From Vigna angularis (taxonomy: Eukaryota; Streptophyta; Magnoliopsida; Fabales; Fabaceae), in contig NC_068972.1 of NCBI RefSeq assembly GCF_016808095.1, positions 11,404,383 to 11,468,382 of the forward strand: a stretch of DNA of 64,000 nt, given 5' to 3'. The translations under genes and the position numbers were made by a program. Shown one piece after another: positions 53,163 through 63,164 of the stretch. The notes under the pieces were generated by a model. It did not search any database. It had not been told where the DNA came from and saw only the letters and a program-made list of their open reading frames with translations. Numbering within the stretch: position 1 is the first letter of the stretch; every line of letters begins with the position of its first letter.

Positions 53163-53431
53163 AAGCGAAACAGAGCAATTTGTAAAACAAGAGACCAAAT
53201 ATCTCTATTTTAAAAAGAGACACAATTTGATTAAAATTATATTTGAACTCTATTATGTGTTTTATTTTGTTTTCTTTTGCTGGTTTTAATTTGCAGCCAA
53301 ACTGTTACGAATAAAACGTTTATAAGACCCCGATTAGCTTGAGTTTTTTTTGTTAGAGTTGGCTTTATGTGATTGTATGTTTTACGTTCCTTAATGCACG
53401 AATTATCCTGATTTTATCTACATCACTATTG
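53157..53431 (+). repeat. Dispersed direct repeat, copy B, at the end of the PPR coding region
   Basis: 275 bp matching 45738-46014. Its first bases GATTAAAAGCG overlap the last codon and stop of the PPR gene. It is followed after about 15 unrelated bases by the partial LTR. Confidence 0.9.
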
Positions 53432-53446
53432 TTTTTCTTCTATTAT

Positions 53447-54379
53447 TTCCGTTATGTGTGATTTTAATTCTGTAACTGAACTCTATTTGAGAATTGTGAA
53501 GGAAAACATCCACACTTCTACATCTGTTTTGGATGTAATATGACTCCATAGTGAGCATGACTTATCAAGAGGTCTTCTTGAGAGATGTTAAGCTTCATAA
53601 TTGTTAGATTAAGTTCAATTTCAGTGTTGTAATCCTGTTCTTGTGAAAGTGTGCATTGATTGAATAATTGAGTGAGAATTTCCATTTTAAGTTCTGAAAT
53701 ATGAACTCAAAAGACCCCAAGGAGGGCTTAAATTTCTCGGAATGTCTTTCTGAAGAGGAATTGAGACTCTTTCATTCAATTTATTGCACATTTGCCTCTG
53801 TTGTTTGCTTTCTGTCCGATATCTTTAGTTTGCTTCTTCATTTTCAGTATTTTTGTTGACTTGATGTTAGAATAGTCTTAGTTTTGATTGTGATTTTACT
53901 TTTCCTTCCATTTAGGTTTTGTTATATGTTCCACTGTTCTTAGCATTCTTAGTTAGGTTTATTTTCTTGTTTTCTTGCATCATTTACCTATTGCAGTGAT
54001 AATCTTTAGGTTCTGTTATTAGGCAGTAATAATGCTCATTAGTTCAGGATCATTTTAGTTGCAGTTAAGTTTTCATATTAGCTTAGATGTTGCTGTTTCT
54101 GTTTTAGGTAGTTTAGAGTTCTATTTTCTTTTATTATCCTTTTATGTCATATTCTTTCCTTAAACAGATTTTCTCTTTAATTTCATTGTTTCATTTTTAA
54201 TTTCCCCACCTTGCATTAGTAGTTATTAGACAGTAAATAAATAAAAGACTTAACTCTACACTTTGAGCTTAATTCTAGTCGAGTCCGAGGATTGATACCT
54301 AGGTTGTCCCTATACTTCATTAGTGGGGAAATCTAGTTTGTTCTGATTTTGTGCGACCAATACCAATATCAGTTTAACA
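53447..54379 (+). repeat. 5' LTR copy, left part missing
   Basis: Nearly identical to 62083-63164 from TTCCGTTATGTGTGATTTTA to CAATATCAGTTTAACA. It lacks the promoter-bearing upstream part found in the 3' copy, so the left section has been deleted or was never copied. Confidence 0.85.
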
Positions 54380-54381
54380 AA

Positions 54382-54399
54382 TGGCGCCGTTGCCGGGGA
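54382..54399 (+). promoter_or_regulatory. Retrotransposon primer-binding site
   Basis: TGGCGCCGTTGCCGGGGA, two bases after the LTR end. It marks the start of the internal region. Confidence 0.85.
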
Positions 54400-54627
54400 C
54401 TCGGCGAGTTAAGTTTTAGAGTGTTAGGTTAGTCATGTCTAGGTTAGTTTCTTTTCTTACTTGCATTTTTGTTTGTGTTCATATAGCTTAGGTTTGGGAG
54501 TGTATTGTTAGCCCTTGCATCCATATAGTTTGTATAGTTTTCTTTTCTTTCATATATTTTTGTTGAGTTTTGTGATAGAGGCCTTAAAGAGGTCTGATTG
54601 GTGTTTTTCCAGTGAGCTTTGGTAAGC

Positions 54628-56695
54628 ATGAATTACTACTCTGCATATGATAATTGCTCTTTACCTTATAATGCTCAACCACCAAGATTTGTCCTGTTCT
54701 GTGAGCCTATTCCTGAGGAATTTTTGCAGCCAGTTCATCAAATTTTCCAGCAACAACCACCACTTTGTTTTCAACCATATGGTGAGCAGCAACCCTGGAT
54801 TATGCAGCAGCAGCTGCCACATTCATATTGGCACCAATATGCTGAACCAAAGCTGGAGGAATTCCAATCAGTGCAGCCATGGCAAGATCAATTCTGTGAT
54901 CAGCAGCAGGGGATTCCAGCATCTGAATTTCAAGGGATGACCAATCAAGTGGCTGAATTAGTATCTGCTATCAACAAGCTGACAGGGAGAGCTGAAGAGG
55001 AAGAGGGCACACCTGCTGCCATTGAGTTTCAAGGTTTTGAGAGTCAAATCACTTCAGGCATTGTGAGCTGTACACCACAGTTTTATCAAGATGCAGATCA
55101 GCCGTGGCAACCTCAATTTGGTGAATCAGAGCAGCAAGATGTATATTCTCCAGACTGTATGGCACACATGTGGAAGGTGGCAGCACAATTGGCAAGGGAA
55201 TCAAATGAAGCACAAGCAACGATTGATGATTTGAAGCAACTTTCAACAGCACCGCAACAGTTTGATATGCAGAATGTTGATTTAGACTCTAACTGTTCTG
55301 ATGAGTTTCATTGTGTTCATAATTCTAGTTGCACTATTTCTCCAGCACTTGATTTAAAATCTGACTTTCATAGTGTTAATATTGATAGTGTTGATTTGAA
55401 AGAAATTGTGTATTCTGGTTGTGATGTTACATCAGAGTTTAATGTTGTTGAATCAAATTCTGATTTTAATAGTGAACCTGCAGAGCATGCTGAATTCGTA
55501 ACTGATAGTTCACTTATTAATATGGGTCTTGGTGCTTATGCACAGGCTGACATTGTGTTTGATGATCTTGCAACAGAAATAAAAGAGGATGTAGACCATG
55601 AAAGCAAGAGTGCAGTTGTGGTTAATGAAGTGGAGTGCAAGCTGGCTGAGAATGACTCTGATGAGGTAGTTAGTGAGCAAATAATGCAGGTATACTCTGA
55701 ACTTAGCATTCCAGTTCATATCTCTGAGGTTCAAGTGAACGTAAATAGCTTTGATCTGTTAGAAATTGAACCAATAAAGCCTGTTATTGATACTGCTGTT
55801 TTGATGCCTGCACATACTCATATTTTGGATTCATTCTCTTCTGTAGAGCATATTGAAATATCTATTGTTTTTCTAGATTCTTGTACTGACTTTGAGATTG
55901 TTTCAATGGACGATAGTCCTTCTGAAGGTGTTGAGGTAGCCACTGAGTTCACAGATTCTGGTAAGGTTGTCTTTGAGGAAGTAGTCGAGGCTGTCTTTGA
56001 ACCTAATCTTACCACTGGTATAGCTGAAATGCACACTGTTTCCAATATCTTGCATGCTTTACCTGATTTGCCTGATACTTCTGATCATTTTAAACTGCTA
56101 GACACAATCTTTGCTGTGCATCATACAAACACACCTACTGATGGGTGTTGATGATCTGTCGAATGATTATGCTCTTACCTCTGACAATTATGCAAAGTTT
56201 GATGATTTAATTGTGCATATTAACCTTGATCTGGATGTTGCAGATGATACATTTAGTGCAGGCACTGATCTTGAGGAGGCTGTGTATACTGAAGATGAAA
56301 AGGAAGTCCTGGCTGAGGCAGGAGATGGTCTCAATGAGACTCAAGGACCCTGGAATGTACACAATCAGCAGAAATTGCATGAGGAGATCTGGTTGCTGCA
56401 ACAAAGTGTTTTGAATGTGAAAAATCAGCAGATGCAAGCCTTGAGTGAAGAACTGCAGTTGCTGCAGTGGAGAGCTGAGAAGAATGCAGTCAGTGCAATC
56501 ATGGAAACCTTACACAGAGGAGCTGAGCTTGGAGAAAAACCAATAAGCCACTTCTTTACCTTTCTTTTCTTTTATAGTAATAAGTTTTTGTTAATAGTTT
56601 GTATGATAATAGGTAGTATAGTAAATAGTAGAGTAGAAAATATGCTGTTTTTCATAAAAATAGAAAAAATTAACTTTGACTTGTGGCCAATCTGA
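54628..56695 (+). pseudogene. Retroelement internal ORF of unknown function, broken by a frame shift
   Basis: A reading frame from the ATG at 54628 to the TGA at 56149 encodes 507 aa (MNYYSAYDNCSLPYNAQPPR at the start). The sense continues without a gap in the +1 frame (GVDDLSNDYALTSDNYAKFD) to a stop at 56693, so one ancestral ORF of roughly 690 codons was split by a small indel near 56145. The N-terminal 110 residues are Gln- and Pro-rich. The middle is acidic and rich in Ser, Asp and Val. The C-terminal part predicts a coiled coil (NQQKLHEEIWLLQQSVLNVK, then QALSEELQLLQWRAEKNAVS). There is no zinc knuckle and nothing resembling gag, protease or polymerase. It occupies the gag-pol position of the element. 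Confidence 0.65.
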
Positions 56696-56956
56696 ATAAG
56701 TTCTTTTTCTTTGTAGCCTTGTAGTTTTAGTTTTCTTTTTCCATTTCTGTTCCTGTACATGTTGTGTTCTATTGCATTTTCTCTTCTGTTCATATACATT
56801 TTATACTCTTTTATGTTCAGTCTTAGTTCTATTTTGTTCTGTGTTTTCTTGATTAGTTTTTATGCTCTTTATTAGTTCTGTCTTGTGTATATCCATTTTT
56901 AGATCTGTTTTGTGTATATGTGTTTTTCTCTGCTGTTTTAGAACCTTACCCACTCA

Positions 56957-56999
56957 CACATTGAGGGCAATGTGCCTCTTAAGTGTGGGGGTGGGAAGG
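56957..56999 (+). promoter_or_regulatory. Conserved Athila/Tat end-of-coding motif with purine tract
   Basis: CACATTGAGGGCAATGTG is a short inverted repeat followed by TTAAGTGTGGGGGTGGGAAGG. I recall this arrangement from plant Ty3 elements, where it lies downstream of the coding region. Whether it serves as an extra polypurine primer is not shown here. Confidence 0.5.
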
Positions 57000-59720
57000 T
57001 ATAGGTTGGTTTAAATTTTTTGTTTTGATGTACATAGCTTTGTTAGCATCTGTTTTTGAGTAAAATAGGGGTAAATTTTTTTTTCTGAGCTGTTTTTCTT
57101 TAACTTAGGTCTGGTTTAGTTTTAAATACCTAGAGTAGTTTCCCATTCTTGTTTTAGTCTGTAAATACCTATTTTTGTTACTGATCTGTTTTAGTTTAGT
57201 TTTTAGCTTTGTTGTTAATAGTTCTTTAGGTTTTTACAGTTCATTCATTTTCTGGTTTATGTTGTTTTAGCTTAGGTTCTTTTACTGTTTTTTAATCTGT
57301 TTTAGAACTTCTTTTAGGTCCCTTTTCTTTTCTTCTTTCTATTATTTTCTCTTCCTTATGTTAGTTACTTGTTCTGTTTTAAGCTCTTGATTAGTTTCAT
57401 GCTTTGTTTTAAGTTTTCAATTAGGATTTTGTTCATAATTAGGGTCTATTTTCTTTCTGTTACTGTTTTAAAATTTTTCTGAATCTGTTTAGTATTTTTT
57501 CTTTTACAATTCTTTGGTTAATATGTCCTATTTAGATTTCTATTAGGAATATTATAGCATCTTTACTTTTTGATTTTTTTTACGTAGTTTCTAGGATTGC
57601 TTAGGTTAAATTTCTTTCAACTGTTTCTTTAAATAGAATTTAGTAGAGGTTTTTCTTATTCTTCTGATTTTTGCTTTTCTATTTTAGACTTTTTACAATA
57701 GGTCCTGTTCTGGTTTTTAGAATTTTCTAGGTTTTCTTCAATTCATTTTAATTTTATTAGGATCTTCTTAGGTTCTCTTTTACTGTTTTCCTTCATAGAG
57801 TCTTGGTTTAGGAATTGTTTTAGCTGTTTTAGTTTAGTTTAGGTTCTCTTAGTTACACATAAGCTAGTTTTACTTTGTATAGATTTTAAATAGCTTTAGG
57901 TGTTGTTTAGGTCCTTTATTAGGAATCGTATAGATTCTCTGTTTTAGGATTACCTTCTGTTCTCTTTAGTTGTTTCCTTTTTAAACTTGTAAATAGGATC
58001 TGTTTAGATTAATATCATTCTGTTTTAGGTATCTTTTGCTTCTTTGGTTTAGGTTATTTTCTTTTCCTTTTATTGTTTTTCCTTCGTAGAGTTGTAGTTT
58101 AGGTTAGTTGCATACTGTTTTGTCTTAGTTGTTTAGGTTGTAAATAGTTTAGATAATTCTGTTTAGGTCTTTCTAGGAGCTTTTAGGTTCTGTTTTATGC
58201 TTATCTTCATTCTTTGCTGATTTCACTCATTTCTTAGCTTCATTTCCTTAGATTAGAATTATCAAGACTAGACTTAGCTTTAGATTTAGGCAGAGGTAGC
58301 TCTAGCATTGATTTTTGCCGTCTCTAGTTCATTTCAATTCAGTAATTTTTGCATAGGATGAGTAGTAAGTCAGTTTTAACAAATTTTAAACCCTTGAGAG
58401 ATTTTGGGCCAGTTTTTGTCTTTCTTGTGTGATTTCATGCATGTTTGACTTTTAATTCTGATTTTGCATTGATTCTCTGTGATAAGCTTGCTCTTGGTAG
58501 ACTTTAGACATGATTTAGGCATTCTTTTTCTTCATCCATAGCCAAATTATTTTACTCATTTCAGTTTTATCCATTGCACCTTTCTTTTGAGCTTTAGCCT
58601 TTTCTTTGTTTCCATTCATTACAAGTCTTTTTCCCCATCAATTACCTAAACCGTAGAAACCTGTGAGAGGAAGTGAGGATCTAGTAACTTGGTGAGTGCA
58701 AAAGAGAAAAGAAAGACCAAGAAAAAGAAAAGAAAAAAAAAGAGTTCAGCAAATCTGGTTGTGTGCAAAAGAAGAAAGAGCAGGTCTGGAAAAAGAAAAA
58801 AAAATGCAAAAGAAATGAAGAAAAAAAATGAGACCTGACAGTGTGTAAAAACCAGAGAGAAAGAAAAAGAAATTTGACTGGCCAAAAGCTAAACAAAGAG
58901 TGCACTGAGTTCTAGGATCTTTCCCTCTTCTTCATAGTTAGTTTCTACTTCCATTAGCCTTGTATTTTCTGACCATTCATACCATTTACATTACAAGCCA
59001 ATAAAGACGTTTTAATCTAGATGAAACCAAAGAGCTGAGCAGTGTCACTTAGAGTCTTTTCAAAATTAAGAGTTGTGGTTAGCATGTCATGATTGAGTGA
59101 AACAGGATAGCCCCAAACATTGGAGTGAATCTGAGTGCATACACTTATTCCTGTGAGGTTGAGACTGAATGCTACTTTTCTATATGTTTGCTTTGCTGAT
59201 TTTGATTGGATTAGGCTGTTATAATACTTGCTGGAATTGCTGAAGCTTGAATCTAAAGTTGAGAATTCTTTTGGTAAAGTTCTGATTTGATGAAATAGCT
59301 AGGAATTGGTTTGATTTTGCAGGTTTGAATAAGCTGAAATAGAATTTAGAAGTTCCTTGTTTTGTCTTTGGTCTTTTCCTTGATTGAGTCTTTCTTTTCC
59401 TTTTACTTTCTAGTTTGTTCCTGTCCAGGAGAGCAGTTGTCTAAATAACTCTCTATATTTGCATATTTTTCCTGTGTTTAGAAGTCTTTCTTAGGTTCTT
59501 TTAGTTTTTAATTGTTTAGAATTAGGCTAGTTTTATGTTTTTCTCTTAATTCTTTAGTTTTGTATTATTATAGTTAAAAATAGATTTTTAGGAGTATTTT
59601 TTTTAGTTCTTGTTAATAATTAGAGATTTTTTATTTGTTTTTAGAAAATCTTTGATAAAAATATTTCTTTGTTAAATTTCTTTTTCTTTTTTTTAATTTT
59701 GGATTTTTTTTCTCTCTTTG
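57000..59720. other. Non-coding T-rich internal tail of the retroelement
   Basis: From about 57000 to 58270 the plus strand is strongly T-rich and made of degenerate words such as TTCTGTTTTAG and TTAGGTTCT. At 58680-58880 the skew flips to an A/G-rich block with repeated AAAGAAAAGAAA-type words. No ORF of substance. Such long non-coding segments before the 3' LTR are known in Tat/Ogre-type elements. Confidence 0.6.
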
Positions 59721-59871
59721 CTGCAGATACAATTTAATTGGAGCTGTGCTGCTGGATTGGCATTGGGCTGGTGCTGACGCCACTAATTGGGCCTTGATTC
59801 TTTTTTGGTTGTTTGAAGCAGAAAGCTGTTAGCATGAATATTGGCCCTGGACCGCTGCTGAAATGTTAGAT

Positions 59872-61219
59872 GAGTGTTTAATCCTACACTTCCAAGGAGT
59901 GTTTAATCTTACACTTGATATCATCCAGCACGTCCAAAAATTCCACTAACCTAATGACATCTCATCTACATATCTATCTTTTTCAAAACTTTCATTTTTA
60001 ACTTAAATAAATATTTTTCCATTTTATTTTCTTTTTTACTAAAAAAAATCTTCACCAACTTAATAATAATTTAATTTAATTTAAAATTTAAATATTATTT
60101 AAAATAATTTTGTATTTTAATAATTATTAAAATATAATTTATATTATAATAATAGTTATATTAAAAACATAAAATAAAATAATAAAAATAAAAATAAATA
60201 ATAATAATAAATTTGATTTAATATATTCAAATATATTAAATTATAATAGAATATTAAAATAAATTAAATAATTATTAAATTTTAAATAAAAATGAAAATT
60301 TTAAAAAACTTATTTATATATTAAAATCTGTAAAATATGTTAATACTTTTGCTTTTTATTTAAAATTTAATAAATATTAAACTTAAATAAAAATTATAAT
60401 ATTACTTATTATATTTTTATATTTTAATAATTAATAAAATATGATTTATATTTTTAAAATAGTTCTATTAAGAAAATTAAAAAAATAATAACTAAAATAA
60501 GAATAAAAATCAAAATCAAAATAATACTTAAAATCATATTTAATATATTAAATTATATTAAAATATTAAATTAAATTTAATAATTATTAAAATTTTAGAA
60601 AAATAAAATTTTAAAAAATTTGTTAATCGGATATTGATATGGGATAAGTTATGAATCGGATATCCATATCTAGTTTTTAAAATTTTATTTTATATAAATT
60701 TTAATAATTATTTAATTTAATTTAATATTTTAATATAATTTAGTATATTTAAATATTTTATTTAATATAATTTTATGTTATTTGATAAATAATTGTTTTA
60801 AAATTTTATCTTTTATTTAAATTTTAATAATTATTTAATTTAATTTAATATTTTAATATAATTTAATATATTTAAATATATTAAATATTTTATTTAATAT
60901 AATTTTATTTTTATTGTTATTATTTTTATTTTAATTATTTTATTTTTATATTTTTAATATAACTATTATTATTACATAAATCATATTTTAATAATTATTA
61001 AAATATAAAATTATATTAAATAATATTTGAATTTTAAATTTAGTTATTATTAATGTGGTGTAGAGTCTTTTTAACAAGAAAAAGAAGAAAATAAAAATAT
61101 ATTTATTAAAGTTAAAAATAAATTTTTCTATAAAGTTAGAAGTGTAGGATAATGATGAGATATCAGAAGGTTAAAAGTGAAATTTTTGGAGGTGCAGGAT
61201 GAGATAGGATGATACACTC
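59872..61219. mobile_element. AT-rich foldback element nested in the retroelement
   Basis: The left arm begins with GAGTGTTTAATC, present twice, at 59872 and 59897. The right end, read inward on the minus strand, is GAGTGTATCATCC. Inverted matches continue through CACGTCCAAAAATT / CACCTCCAAAAATT, GACATCTCATC / GATATCTCATC and TAAATAAATATTTTT-type runs. The two arms, each around 600-700 bp, meet near 60625-60690 (AATCGGATATTGATATGGGA and its near-mirror). Nearly pure A/T, no ORF. I could not find a target duplication, so the class is unknown. Confidence 0.7.
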
Positions 61220-61625
61220 AGTAAGCGTTGCTGCACTTGGCATTTTTGCCTCTGCCACGCTTGGAGAATTGGGCCTCAACTTTGGGTTGCTGTTGCTGCA
61301 ATGCAATTTGAAAACATTGCTGGAATGCACTAATACATTGGGAATTGGCTGATGCAAATGAATTTGGGCCACTGGGTTGGGCTCCAACTAAGTGGAACGC
61401 TGCGTTTTGAGGAATGGTAGCAACTGCGGGGTCTTGTTTTATCATTTCACTTAGGCATAAACTCCCTTCAAGGTAAGGCTGAGAGAGAAAAGAACACGAA
61501 AAGGGGAAGCTTCCAATGCTCAAGCTACTTATCCAGACGCGTCTTACTGAAGAAGAAGCATGTGACCGAGGCTGAATCGGAAATGAGGAGGAGGTAATCG
61601 CAGGGCTGGTGATCAACGTGGACAA
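61220..61625. other. Retroelement segment before the 3' LTR promoter
   Basis: GC-richer than its surroundings. A 135-codon minus-strand frame (ending at 61218) has no recognisable domain and runs against the element's direction. I do not call it a gene. The boundary of the 3' LTR probably lies in or just after this stretch. Confidence 0.4.
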
Positions 61626-63164
61626 AGAAGGTTAGCCGTCCGATTGAAGTGAAGGAAGCGTCGGAGAGAAGCTTCAAGAGTTTCAAGGTTCTGTTTTTTT
61701 TTTTCTTTTAATTTTCCCTCCACTTCTCAGACACTATAAAAAGGGCTTTCATCATGTAATAGACTTTATACACTTTCAGTTTACAGTTCTCCGTTCTTTA
61801 GTTTAGGGTTTTATTCGCTTTTCTTATAATAGAGATACTGTTCTTGATTCTGGATTTCGCTGATGAGATTCATGGAACCGTGACAATCTGTGAGCTCCTC
61901 ATTCGGTGATATCTGGTATAGTGTTTGTAATTTTCCTTTTTCATATTAATAAAATTTGATTTCGTGTTTTCCTTTTACTCTTGTTTGTTGTGTTGAGATT
62001 GTTGTGTGTTTTTGATTTTTACCATTGTTATGTTCTGAGAAAATGAATTGGACTCTAATTCTCTGCATCTTTGCAATTGCAATTCCGTTATGTGTGATTT
62101 TAATTCTGTAATTGAACTCTATCTGAGAATTGTGAAGGAAAACATCCACACTTCTACATCGGTTTTGGATGTAATATGACTCCATAGTGAGCATGACTTA
62201 TCAAGAGGTCTTCTTGAGAGATGTTAAGCTTTATAATTGTCAGATTAAATTCAATTTCAGTGTTGTAATCACTTGAGAAAGTGTGCATTGATTGAATAAT
62301 TGAGTGAGAATTTCCAATTTAAGTTCTAAAATATGAACTCAAAAGACCCTCAGTTCTGAAATATGAACTCAAAAGACCCCAAGAATTACACACCTCTCTC
62401 TTTCAATACAAAACTTCTCAAAATTATGAGAACACAAGAAATGAGAGAATATGAGAGAATGAGATGTGTAACAAAGGGGGCAAGATATTTCTTTTATAGC
62501 CACAAAGCCATAACCTTTTAGAAGTTCCCACCAATGTGGGACTTCAAGGAATTGAGACTCTTTCATTCAATTTATTGCACATTTGCCTCTGTTGTTTGCT
62601 TTCTGTCCAATATCTTTAGTTTGCTTCTTCATTTTCAGAATTTCTGTTGACTTGATGTTAGAATAGTCTTAGTTTTGATTGTGATTTTACTTTTCCTTCC
62701 ATTTAGGTTTTGTTATATGTTCCACTGTTCTTACCATTCTTAGTTGGGTTTATTTTCTTGTTTCCTTGCATCATTTACCTATTGCAGTGATAATCTTTAG
62801 GTTCTGTTATTAGGCAATAATAATGCTCATTAGTTCAGGATCATTTTAGTTGCAGTTAAGTTTTCATATTAGCTTAGATGTTGTTGTTTCTGTTTTAGGT
62901 AGTTTAGAGTTCTATTTTCTTTTATTATCCTTTTATGTCATATTCTTTCCTTAAACAAATTTTCTCTTTAATTTCATTGTTTCATTTTTAATTTTCCCAC
63001 CTTGCATTAGTAGTTATTTGATAGTAAATAAATAAAAGACTTAACTCTACACTTTGAACTAAATTCTAGTCGAGTCCGAGGATTGATACCTAGGTTGTCC
63101 CTATACTTCATTAGTGGGGAAATCTAGTTTGTTTTGATTTTGTGCGACCAATATCAGTTTAACA
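61626..63164 (+). repeat. 3' LTR with promoter, extended relative to the 5' copy
   Basis: 62083-63164 matches the 5' LTR. Upstream sequence completes an LTR-like order: TATA box CTATAAAAAGGGC (61734-61746), an expected transcript start some 30 bp later, and a polyadenylation signal AATAAA (61948-61953). It ends in TTTAACA. Between about 62346 and 62551 it carries a tandem copy of GTTCTGAAATATGAACTCAA and an insertion of about 165 bp that replaces about 35 bp of the 5' copy. The left limit is not certain. Confidence 0.6.
61734..61746 (+). promoter_or_regulatory. Probable LTR TATA box
   Basis: CTATAAAAAGGGC in a good sequence context, about 210 bp before an AATAAA signal inside the same LTR. 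Confidence 0.55.

Larger units (their letters stand above)
53447..63164 (+). mobile_element. Large non-autonomous LTR retrotransposon, Athila/Tat type, with a truncated 5' LTR
   Basis: Two direct LTR-type copies (53447-54379 and 62083-63164, the latter extending upstream to at least 61.6 kb) bracket about 7 kb. Directly after the first copy is TGGCGCCGTTGCCGGGGA (54382-54399), the primer-site motif characteristic of Athila/Tat-type Ty3 elements. A motif usual at the end of the coding part of these elements, CACATTGAGGGCAATGTG followed by TTAAGTGTGGGGGTGGG, lies at 56957-56995. No protease, reverse transcriptase, RNase H or integrase is seen, so movement would need proteins from another element. 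No target duplication was found because the 5' LTR lacks its left part. Confidence 0.8.

Noticed and set aside
61163..61625. Minus-strand frames of 74 and 135 codons
   Set aside because: No recognisable domain, direction opposite to the element, and partly overlapping the foldback end.
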